In this document: positions 1 through 7,751 of the stretch, one piece after another | How the letters are laid out: each line of letters begins with the position of its first letter | How positions within the stretch are numbered: position 1 is the stretch's first letter | Origin: Planctomycetota bacterium | GTDB lineage: Bacteria > Planctomycetota > Phycisphaerae > Sedimentisphaerales > Anaerobacaceae | DNA: 49,070 nucleotides | Assembly: GCA_014384025.1 (NCBI GenBank) | Contig: JACNGQ010000144.1 | Span: 1-49,070, forward strand | Direction of reading: 5' to 3' | Program-made: the position numbers and the translations under genes | The notes under the pieces: generated by a model | What the model saw: the letters and a program-made list of their open reading frames with translations, nothing else | Told to the model about the DNA's origin: nothing | Databases searched by the model: none

Positions 1-85
1 AACTATGAGAACTGGAGTAGCCATTCAAACCTCCAACTACAATTGGGACAACGTCCATAACATTCCCATTTCCCAACAGGATTAG
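1..85 (+). CDS. possible 3' end of a gene cut by the window edge
   Basis: The second forward frame is open from base 2 to a TAG at 83-85 and would encode about 27 C-terminal residues ending NIPISQQD. The other two forward frames close sooner. No family can be read from so short a piece, and an open stretch of this length can arise by chance. It would lie about 110 bases upstream of the next gene. Confidence 0.2.
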   Translation, partial: TMRTGVAIQTSNYNWDNVHNIPISQQD

Positions 86-95
86 CTGAAATTAG

Positions 96-124
96 TTGAC
101 AATTCGCAATGGATTTTCTAATCT
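96..124 (+). promoter_or_regulatory. sigma-70-type promoter
   Basis: TTGACA (96-101) and TAATCT (119-124) are separated by 17 bases. Transcription would start near 131, leaving a leader of about 68 bases before the GTG at 199. The -35 box is perfect and the -10 box matches four of six consensus bases (TATAAT). Confidence 0.5.
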
Positions 125-198
125 AATAATAACGACAGCTTTGGTACGCTGTTAAATCGCGTAAAGGGAAAATATCAACTACGGGAGGATGTGTTTCC

Positions 199-3111
199 GT
201 GGAAAAATACAGCCGTAAATTAGCAGCATCTTTGGCATTGGCCGTTGCTTTTGTCGTCATCTCACCATTGTCTGCAATATCTGCTGAAGACAACCCTGAT
301 ATTAGAAGCAGCCAGATTGAAGCCGATTGGCTTCATCAGGAAGAGCTTCGTAAGACCAGCAAGGTGTCCGCAGACGGGAAGGTCACTCCCGAACAAGATG
401 CGAGTGGTGCCTGCGACGGCGTCAAGAATGGCAAATGGGGATTTCACACTGAAAACGAAAACAAGCCCTGGTGGCAGATTGACTTGGGCAAGAGCATGGC
501 GATGGATCGCCTCATGTTATATAACCGCTGCGATCTTGCCGAGAGAACATCAAGAATAATTGTCCTTCTTTCCACCGATGAGAGAAACTTCGAACAGGTA
601 TATCAGCACGATGGCACGACCTTCTTAGGGTACACGGATAAAAAACCTTTAGTGATTAAGCTTCAAAACGCTCAGGCTCGCTACGTTCGACTTCAACTGC
701 CCCAAAAGAGCTATTTCCATCTGGACGAGGTGGAAATCTACGCTCCTCGTTCAAACAATAACATTGCTCTTGGTAAACTGGCGACCCAAAGCAGTGTCAG
801 CCAGTGGTCAAAAAATCACTTCCAAAAACAGCCGCACTATTCCCTGCAAATTGATGAAGTGGTGCAGCGTGGTCTTAAGCTCGCAGAGAGTTTATATCAG
901 CTCGGTGTCGATACCGCAGGACAGACAAGAATCTTAAAATCTATTACAGAAAAAACCAGTAACCTTCAATTGGATGCGCCCGAAAATATTCAACGCACTT
1001 TATATATTCAGGCCCGCCGAGTCGTTCGTGAAATGGCTTTTAACAATCCCTTGTTGGATTTTGATACGATTTTGTTCGTCAAGCGTGCACCCGGAACCCT
1101 GCCTCACATGTCAGACCAGTACTACGGCTGGTGGTCACGTCCAGGCGGAGGTATTTACCTGCTTCAAAATTTCAAGAGCGATAAACCTCGTTTGCGATGC
1201 CTGACAGAAAGCTGGCCCGCCGGAAGTTTCCTGCGACCGGAGCTTTCATATGACGGCACAAAGGTCCTCTTTGCCTATTGTCGATACTATCCGCACGTAG
1301 CCGGGATGGAGAAAGTGGATAAGGATAAGCTCCCTGAAGATGCCTTTTATCATATATTTGAGATGAGCATCGACGGAACAGATACCAGGCAGCTAACGTA
1401 CGGCCGGTATGATGATTTTGATGCGAGATACCTGCCGGCTGAAACACGACGCCCGGCTCAGTCAAATCACGACATCGTTTTTCTATCGACACGAAAAGGC
1501 CAGTTTGTCCAGTGCTCCATGGCCGGTTCCGCCTCGACCAACCAGGCCACACTGCCCGACAGCTATGTACGTTGTGGAGGTGACAATAAACGCCCCTGCG
1601 CCGTTTTTACTTTGCACGCAATGGATTCTAACGGCAAAAACCTGCGGCCCGTCTCCGCATTTGAAAATTTCGAGTGGACACCATCGGTGGCCCACGATGG
1701 CAACATTATTTACGCCCGGTGGGATTATATCGACCGTTTCAATGGTCACTTCATGAGCTTGTGGTCAACGAACCAGCATGGCTCGAATCCGCAGCTTGTT
1801 TATGGCAACTTCACTGAGAAACCGCAGTGCATCTTTGAGGCACGGGCAATCCCGAATTCGCACAAGCTTATCTTCACAGCCGCTGCTCATCACTCCATTG
1901 AGGGCGGGGCGCTTGCTTTGCTGGACCGCTCACGAGGCACAGAAGGAACCGGCCCCATAACTCGCCTTACTCCCGATGTGTGTTTTCCCGAGGCCGAGGG
2001 CTGGTCACCAACATACTATGCAAATCCTTATCCACTTTCGGAGCAGTTCTATCTCGTCGCCTGGAGCGACCGCCCCCTGCCCCCGCATCGCGGAAGCAGT
2101 CAGGTCACAGGCTCCCAAAACCCTGTCAATGCCCTTGGCTTATATCTCTACGATTCATTCGGCAACCTTGAGCTGCTTTATCGGGATCCGGAAATATCGA
2201 GTATGTACCCGATTCCTCTACGCAGGCGAGAAAAGCCGTCAATACATCCCGATACAGTTGACTGGGAGGGCACACAGGAAGGATGTTTTATAGTTCTGGA
2301 TGTCTATAAGGGCCTCCGACACCAATCTCAAGAGAGCAGCACCGTCAGGCAGGGCTCCATTAAACAGTTGCGCATAATCGGCGTACCGCCGAAAACACAG
2401 CCGCACATGAACACTCCGAGCCTGGGCGTTTCAAAGGAAGACCCCGGTAAATTCGTTCTTGGAACGGTTCCAGTTGAGAAGGATGGTTCGGCCTATTTCC
2501 GAGTACCGTCAGGAATACCTGTTTTTTTCCAGGCCCTCGACCAAAACGGTTTGGCCGTACAAACCATGCGTTCTTTAACTTATGTTCAACCGGGACAGAC
2601 GCTTTCCTGCATCGGCTGCCATGAATCTCGTCAGTTGGTCCCACCGGTAGCAGCTCAACCGTTAGCCGTACAACACAAGCCTTCGAAAATCACTCCCGGC
2701 CCGACAGGTTCATGGCCCCTTCGCTTCGACCGCCTCGTACAGCCCGTACTTGATAAATCCTGTGTATCCTGCCACCAGCCAAACAGTTCCAACGAAATAG
2801 CAGCTCGCCTTGACCTCAGCCCCCCCATGTCCTATGAAAACCTGCTCTCGTTCGCAAACAAAGACCTCGAAAAGCTGGCCTTTGAAAAAGACAGGTCCAT
2901 AATTGGTCAATGCACAGCCGCTCAGAGCAAGCTGCTCGAGGCACTTACAAACGGTAAGAGTCACGAGGATTTGAAGCTTAACGACGATGATTTTAATCGC
3001 CTTGTTACCTGGATGGATGTATATGCGCAAAGACTCGGATCTTTCAGCGAACACCAGGAAGAGCAATTACGAGAGCTTCGTCAGAGAATGATGCCTTTAT
3101 TAGCTGAGTAA
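199..3111 (+). CDS. secreted F5/8-type and HzsA-like dihaem protein
   Basis: A 970-residue exported protein. Residues 1-29 form a signal peptide ending ISA. Residues of about 30-185 look like an F5/8 type C (galactose-binding) sandwich, with WWQIDLG and ARYVRLQLP. The centre (about 280-790) carries TolB/PD40-like propeller strands such as GTDTRQLTYGRYDDFDARYLP and matches my recollection of the HzsA-related family named after the hydrazine synthase alpha subunit. Two c-type haem motifs follow, CIGCH (804-808) and CVSCH (855-859). In other Planctomycetota such proteins are common without anammox, so hydrazine synthesis should not be assumed; a periplasmic redox or glycan-binding role is an inference. 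The GTG start has GGGAGG at 183-188, ten bases upstream. The gene stands alone behind its own promoter and faces the minus-strand sigma operon. Confidence 0.8.
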   Translation: MEKYSRKLAASLALAVAFVVISPLSAISAEDNPDIRSSQIEADWLHQEELRKTSKVSADGKVTPEQDASGACDGVKNGKWGFHTENENKPWWQIDLGKSMAMDRLMLYNRCDLAERTSRIIVLLSTDERNFEQVYQHDGTTFLGYTDKKPLVIKLQNAQARYVRLQLPQKSYFHLDEVEIYAPRSNNNIALGKLATQSSVSQWSKNHFQKQPHYSLQIDEVVQRGLKLAESLYQLGVDTAGQTRILKSITEKTSNLQLDAPENIQRTLYIQARRVVREMAFNNPLLDFDTILFVKRAPGTLPHMSDQYYGWWSRPGGGIYLLQNFKSDKPRLRCLTESWPAGSFLRPELSYDGTKVLFAYCRYYPHVAGMEKVDKDKLPEDAFYHIFEMSIDGTDTRQLTYGRYDDFDARYLPAETRRPAQSNHDIVFLSTRKGQFVQCSMAGSASTNQATLPDSYVRCGGDNKRPCAVFTLHAMDSNGKNLRPVSAFENFEWTPSVAHDGNIIYARWDYIDRFNGHFMSLWSTNQHGSNPQLVYGNFTEKPQCIFEARAIPNSHKLIFTAAAHHSIEGGALALLDRSRGTEGTGPITRLTPDVCFPEAEGWSPTYYANPYPLSEQFYLVAWSDRPLPPHRGSSQVTGSQNPVNALGLYLYDSFGNLELLYRDPEISSMYPIPLRRREKPSIHPDTVDWEGTQEGCFIVLDVYKGLRHQSQESSTVRQGSIKQLRIIGVPPKTQPHMNTPSLGVSKEDPGKFVLGTVPVEKDGSAYFRVPSGIPVFFQALDQNGLAVQTMRSLTYVQPGQTLSCIGCHESRQLVPPVAAQPLAVQHKPSKITPGPTGSWPLRFDRLVQPVLDKSCVSCHQPNSSNEIAARLDLSPPMSYENLLSFANKDLEKLAFEKDRSIIGQCTAAQSKLLEALTNGKSHEDLKLNDDDFNRLVTWMDVYAQRLGSFSEHQEEQLRELRQRMMPLLAE

Positions 3112-3230
3112 ATTCAGATTTAATCCACTATAAACATTGCAATAAGGCCAATAACATCTGCTCATTAGAAAGCATATATCTTCTATTACCCAAACAATTA
3201 CGAGATAAAAAATAAGAAATGCAAAACAAA

Positions 3231-4262
3231 TTACGGGGCAAGGAAAAAGTCCGTCTCACATGAGGGCACTTCACAGCCTTGATATACGTCAGTGTCCTGG
3301 AGCGTATATATATCATCTTCGGAAAAACCAATAAAGCGGGTTTTTAGAAATTTTATATGGCCGTCTCCGAATAAAACATTCTGCCCGCGGCGGTTGTGAT
3401 TGATGCTGTTAAGAGTCAACAGCGTTCTGGTTAATTGCAGTCGAAACTGTTTGGAAAAATCTTCCGGCAGGTTCTCGAACAGCGGATTCATATCTGCCAT
3501 TATAACCTTCCGGCACAGCAGTTTGCCGTTTGATGTTCTTCTGCAGTTTATTTGGAAACTGTAAGTTACATATCTTCTGCTGGGAAAATCTTTTAATCTT
3601 TTGATTTGTGAATCGGTAAGTTTCAGAGGCACATCGCCTTTACAAGCAGGGCATACAAAGTTCTCTACGTCAACATAGTCACCTTTCGACAAGAGATATA
3701 CATTACGAGTATTGGAATGATTCTCCCCCCCCTGGTCTCCCAGCTTCCACCATGGCGCACCAGCTATAGATGCAACAGCAGGCGTTTGATCATCATAGTC
3801 GGAGATGTAATTGCGTAAACCCTGAAATACACTGCCCATTTGCATTTGGCAACGCTGCCGCAAGGATCTTAGATGGAGGGATTTCAGCGTAGGTACAAGA
3901 ACCCCAATGCTAAAAATAATCAATGCCGCTACTGCTGCCTTTTGGCTCATATTACGCCAGGCGCCAATCTTGATAGTAACTTTTTTAGTCTGCTCGGTTG
4001 CAAGCAATTCTCGTAGTTGCTGCTGGCCGGATTCTATATGATTCTGAACGCGCGAAATGGTATTCACTACCAGCTCATCAGGACAGCTTTCAGGCTCTAA
4101 GCTGCCAAGCGGTTCAATTGCAGCTCTAAGCTTTTGTTGAATTTCGGCGGCTTCTTGGTTGGATGAGATTAACGACTCAGCGTCGTCAGTCTCTTTCTGT
4201 GATGTCAGGCCTATGCAATAATTAAACAATAATTCTTTCTGCTCGTTGTTCAGCGGATTCAT
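3231..4262 (-). CDS. sigma-coupled membrane protein with pseudopilin-like C-terminus
   Basis: The best start is the ATG at 4262, which overlaps the sigma-factor stop as TAATG and gives 343 residues; a longer in-frame start at 4295 lies inside the sigma gene. Residues 1-105 are cytosolic and helical, where an anti-sigma factor would hold its partner, but no zinc-finger HxxxCxxC is visible. Residues 108-128 form one membrane helix. The remainder lies outside: it has a CPAC pair near residue 205 and, at residues 289-301, a histidine followed ten residues later by DG (NVLFGDGH), resembling the H-X9-DG tail of planctomycetal pseudopilins (DUF1559-like). The prepilin N-terminus is absent. It is probably the anti-sigma or sensor partner of the upstream ECF factor, inferred from coupling and topology. 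Its ligand is unknown. Confidence 0.7.
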   Translation of the reverse strand: MNPLNNEQKELLFNYCIGLTSQKETDDAESLISSNQEAAEIQQKLRAAIEPLGSLEPESCPDELVVNTISRVQNHIESGQQQLRELLATEQTKKVTIKIGAWRNMSQKAAVAALIIFSIGVLVPTLKSLHLRSLRQRCQMQMGSVFQGLRNYISDYDDQTPAVASIAGAPWWKLGDQGGENHSNTRNVYLLSKGDYVDVENFVCPACKGDVPLKLTDSQIKRLKDFPSRRYVTYSFQINCRRTSNGKLLCRKVIMADMNPLFENLPEDFSKQFRLQLTRTLLTLNSINHNRRGQNVLFGDGHIKFLKTRFIGFSEDDIYTLQDTDVYQGCEVPSCETDFFLAP

Positions 4263-4870
4263 TAACTTTCTTTGCTCCCAACTGATGTTTTCCACTCTTT
4301 TGCAAAACGACCTACTGCAGTATGCAACCTGCTCTTTACAGTTCCGATAGGTATACTCAAAATCTCGGCCATTTGTTTGTAAGAAAATCCGTTAAAATAT
4401 GCAAAAATTAATATTTCTCGGAGGTTTTCCGGCATATCCGATATAATTTCTCTAACACGCAGTGAGGTTTCATCGTTTTGGAGCTGCTCGTAAGGCATTG
4501 TTCTGTCAGAAGTAACCGAATTTAACATATCATCAAATGACATGTCCTCAGAATCCGTCATAGTACCGATCGGGATGGCGTTTTTTCGCTGCCATTTGCG
4601 AAGTGCATCCTTGGCCTTATTGGCCGCTATGGTAAATAACCACGGACGCAATGGCCGGTCGGTATCGAAGCTATCTCTGCTGGTAAATAACTGTAAAAAA
4701 GTTTCCTGAAAAACGTCTTCAACAAGTTCTCGACGGTTCAAAAACATGCGCAGAAAGGCATAAAGACCGTTTTTATAACGGTTTACGATTTCACGAAATG
4801 CAGCCTCATCGCCCTCTGTATATCGGGTAAGAAGCTCCCCATCAGTCAATTTTGTTAAATCTTTGGCCAT
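4262..4870 (-). CDS. ECF RNA polymerase sigma factor
   Basis: A 202-residue sigma-70 family factor with only regions 2 and 4. Region 2 covers about residues 12-90 (ending RPWLFTIAANKAKDALRKW) and region 4 about 135-190, with a helix-turn-helix around YKQMAEILSIPIGTVKSRL. ECF factors direct RNA polymerase to a small regulon and are usually held by a membrane anti-sigma encoded next door. Here the next gene starts on this gene's stop codon (TAATG), so the two are translated together. The divergent neighbour across a 518-base gap is a large secreted protein, a possible target. Length and motifs are typical of the family. Confidence 0.93.
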   Translation of the reverse strand: MAKDLTKLTDGELLTRYTEGDEAAFREIVNRYKNGLYAFLRMFLNRRELVEDVFQETFLQLFTSRDSFDTDRPLRPWLFTIAANKAKDALRKWQRKNAIPIGTMTDSEDMSFDDMLNSVTSDRTMPYEQLQNDETSLRVREIISDMPENLREILIFAYFNGFSYKQMAEILSIPIGTVKSRLHTAVGRFAKEWKTSVGSKES

Positions 4871-5388
4871 ACTTCCAACATAAAAAGAATCTTCACAACA
4901 ATACTATTGTAAGCGACTAGCAGCTAAATTAAAATCTTAATCACAAGGATTTTACATCTATGGATTTTGATAAAATTTCCCAGCCAAATGGCAATATATA
5001 CAAGTATAATGTTTCTTTATATTTCAATTGCAGCGGTTTATATCGGACGCAGGCTATGGTTCGGGATGTTTTTTACTTGACTAAAAAGCAATTAATTTAT
5101 ATAAATAAAGGTGGTTTGTTGCCCGTAAAGTCCGGCATCTGTGTTTTTTTATCTCCCTGTGGGTGTAATATTTGATTTTTCAACGAATAGAGGAGGAGTG
5201 AGTATGTGGAGCATAGAGTTATAGCAGAAACTTTGTACTGCTCCGAAAATATTTTTACATTTCGATTAACAACATATTTTTTTAGGAGAATTATTACATC
5301 CAGAGAATTGTTTTGGGATTTCTGTTATATTATTTTCATCTACTAATTTACTTTAGGAACAAAAAAACTTTATTTGGAGGAAAGAATC
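4871..5388. other. 518-base intergenic region between divergent genes
   Basis: AT-rich spacer between the sigma operon and the modular secreted protein. A 71-codon forward frame at 4960-5175 has no convincing ribosome site or protein character. A strong AGGAGG at 5191-5196 precedes a six-codon frame (5204-5224). TATATT near 5328 could be a -10 box, but I could not pair it with a -35 box. Confidence 0.5.
5204..5224 (+). other. six-codon mini-ORF behind a strong Shine-Dalgarno
   Basis: ATG-TGG-AGC-ATA-GAG-TTA-TAG follows AGGAGG (5191-5196) at a spacing of 7. It could be a leader peptide or a decayed gene start upstream of the 5389 gene. Function is unknown and chance is possible. Confidence 0.25.
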
Positions 5389-7542
5389 ATGTTGGAGAAA
5401 AAATTTGTAAGAGCCTTACTCTGTCTGATGGTAGTAGTCGGTTGTTCAGCTACTATAGCTACGGGGGAAAATATCCTGTTTATAGTCAATGATCCGACTG
5501 AAGCCACATTCCAAAATGATGGTTTGATAAAAGATTTACTTGAAAGCCTCGGACATACTGTAACGTATTTTGATGATGATGAAGACGAAGCAGCCACTGA
5601 GGCTGCCGCTGCTGCCGCGGATTTGGTCTATATTTCCGAATCGGTCGGCTCCAGTGCAATCTATGAAGAAATCACAGAAATTGAAACTCCCATTATCGTC
5701 GGCGAGCCTTACGCCTGGGATGAAATGGGCATGACACGTGGCGGTGGTGGAACTTCCGATGTGGCAACTACAGATATAACGATTGTCAGTCCCGGACATC
5801 CTATGGCCGCAGGTCTTAGCGGAATCGTAACCGTTCTGACTGATATCACAGGCTCAGAAGGCACGGCCCAGTTTGCCATGGGCGATGCAGGAGATGAGGC
5901 CACCGTTATTGCAACGGTCACCTTGGCTGACGGCCTGACTTATGATGCTATTATTGTTTACGATAAAGGAGCAAAGCTGGCTGTGCCGCCGACAGATGGC
6001 AGCGAACAGATAGCAGCCGATATACGCATCGGTATGTTCTTTCACTATTACGCACAAGATGTATTGAATGAAAATGGTTTTGCACTGATTGAAGCGGCCG
6101 TTAGATATGTCTTCGGCGTGAAACCTCAGGCCAGAAATCCTGAACCGAGGGATGGCGAATTCTATCCCGATGTTTGGGCCACCCTTGGCTGGAAGCCGGG
6201 AGATTTAGCTGTTTCTCACGATGTGTACTTCGGCGACAATTTTGACGATGTCAACACCGCTGCCGAAAGCACGTTCATGGGCAACCAGGCCGCAAAATTC
6301 CTTATCGTCGGCTTCCCGGGATTCGCTTTTCCCGATGGTCTTGTACCGGGAACGACTTATTACTGGCGTGTTGACGAGATCAATAACAACGAGCCGAACA
6401 GTCCTTGGACAGGTCCTGTCTGGAGCTTTAAAATCCCGCCGAAGACAGCATACTCTCCCAACCCGGCCGATGGCACCCTCTCTATAGCCACTGATGCTGA
6501 CCTTAGCTGGACAGCAGGTTTCGGTTCCAAACTGCATACTGTATATTTCGGCGACAATTTTGACAATGTCAACAATGCCGCCGCAGGACTACCTCAGGGA
6601 ACCACAACATATGACCCCGGTACACTTAAATTAGCCAAGACTTACTACTGGCGCGTCGATGAGTTTGATGTCTTCGAAACACACAAAGGCGATGTCTGGA
6701 GCTTTACAACCGAAGGCGGGGTCGACAATCCTGACCCTGCCAACCGCGCCTTGAATATAACACAGACACCTGTTATTACATGGGCACCGGGTATCTATGC
6801 CGATACACATGAGATTTATTTCGGAACAGATTCAACATCTCTGGAGCTTAAAGGCAGCGGTAACCTTGGTTCCGAGAGCTATGACCCCGGACAGCTTGAA
6901 TGGGATACCACTTACTACTGGCGTATCGATGAGGCTAATAACGCCAACGCCGACAGCCCGTGGACAGGCCCCCTCTGGAGCTTCACTACGGCCAACTTCC
7001 TTATCGTGGACGATATGGAGAGCTACAATGATACTAATGAAGGTGAGCCGGCTTCTAACAGGATATATCTGGCCTGGATAGATGGATTCGACAGCCCGGC
7101 TATAAACGGTTCTGTCGTTGGTAATGCTAATGCTCCATTTGCCGAGCAAACTATCGTCCACAGCGGTTCTCAGTCGATGCCGATGTCTTACAACAACGCA
7201 GTCGGAAAATCTGAGGCAACTTTGACATTGACTTCTAACCGTAACTGGACAGTCAAAGGTGTCAACACACTGACGATTTGGTTCCGAGGGACTGCAAATA
7301 ACGCCGCTGAGAATTTGTATGTTGCCCTTAACGGCAGCGCCGTGGTCAATAATGACAATCCTGATGCAGCACTCAGAACTTCCTGGACTCGATGGAATAT
7401 AGACCTCCAGGCTTTTGCCGACCAGGGCGTGAACCTCGCCAATGTAAATTCGATTACACTCGGCCTTGGTAACAGGAATAATCCGGTTGCCGGCGGCTCA
7501 GGTATCATGTACTTTGACGATATTCGGCTCTATGCACAGTAG
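5389..7542 (+). CDS. secreted modular protein, three Fn3-like repeats
   Basis: A 717-residue exported protein. The ATG at 5389 is chosen over an upstream in-frame TTG because GGAGG (5376-5380) sits eight bases before it. A signal peptide covers about residues 1-25. Residues 27-240 form an alpha/beta domain starting ENILFIVNDP, with GHTVTYFDDD, resembling the ThuA/glutamine-amidotransferase-like folds at the N-terminus of planctomycetal surface proteins. Three Fn3-like modules of about 90-110 residues begin near 245, 357 and 446; each contains a YYWRVDE or YYWRIDE strand and a W-S-F end. The C-terminal domain (535-717) begins FLIVDDMESYND and resembles a carbohydrate-binding jelly roll. Its closest relative is the next gene. 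Role: cell-surface or secreted binding protein, probably of glycans (inference); no catalytic site was recognised. Confidence 0.8.
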   Translation: MLEKKFVRALLCLMVVVGCSATIATGENILFIVNDPTEATFQNDGLIKDLLESLGHTVTYFDDDEDEAATEAAAAAADLVYISESVGSSAIYEEITEIETPIIVGEPYAWDEMGMTRGGGGTSDVATTDITIVSPGHPMAAGLSGIVTVLTDITGSEGTAQFAMGDAGDEATVIATVTLADGLTYDAIIVYDKGAKLAVPPTDGSEQIAADIRIGMFFHYYAQDVLNENGFALIEAAVRYVFGVKPQARNPEPRDGEFYPDVWATLGWKPGDLAVSHDVYFGDNFDDVNTAAESTFMGNQAAKFLIVGFPGFAFPDGLVPGTTYYWRVDEINNNEPNSPWTGPVWSFKIPPKTAYSPNPADGTLSIATDADLSWTAGFGSKLHTVYFGDNFDNVNNAAAGLPQGTTTYDPGTLKLAKTYYWRVDEFDVFETHKGDVWSFTTEGGVDNPDPANRALNITQTPVITWAPGIYADTHEIYFGTDSTSLELKGSGNLGSESYDPGQLEWDTTYYWRIDEANNANADSPWTGPLWSFTTANFLIVDDMESYNDTNEGEPASNRIYLAWIDGFDSPAINGSVVGNANAPFAEQTIVHSGSQSMPMSYNNAVGKSEATLTLTSNRNWTVKGVNTLTIWFRGTANNAAENLYVALNGSAVVNNDNPDAALRTSWTRWNIDLQAFADQGVNLANVNSITLGLGNRNNPVAGGSGIMYFDDIRLYAQ

Positions 7543-7591
7543 CCAGTAAGTCGTAAATAAAATTGGGTAGCTAATTATAAATTGTGAAAGA

Positions 7592-7618
7592 CACAAAGTT
7601 CTTTTTAAGAACTTTGTG
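7592..7618 (+). terminator. perfect 12-bp stem-loop, terminator-like
   Basis: CACAAAGTTCTT (7592-7603), loop TTT, AAGAACTTTGTG (7607-7618), placed 50 bases after the stop of the preceding gene. There is no T-run after it, so it may protect the RNA 3' end or work with a factor rather than terminate by itself. Confidence 0.45.
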
Positions 7619-7751
7619 CTTCGCTTGGAGAATTTAAACTCATACTTCTCGTCAATTAGCAATTCATATATTTTAGCAACCGATGTTTTAATATGCGGCC
7701 GAAGCGTATTAGCTCTTTATCTTGCTAACTTTTTTATAAGGGGATGATATT

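Noticed and set aside
199-3111. Anammox hydrazine synthase
   Set aside because: Only the alpha-like fold is present; subunits B and C and other anammox genes are absent, and such homologues are common in non-anammox Planctomycetota.
4960-5175. 71-codon plus-strand frame between the sigma gene and the modular protein
   Set aside because: No properly spaced ribosome site and a product resembling translated AT-rich spacer.
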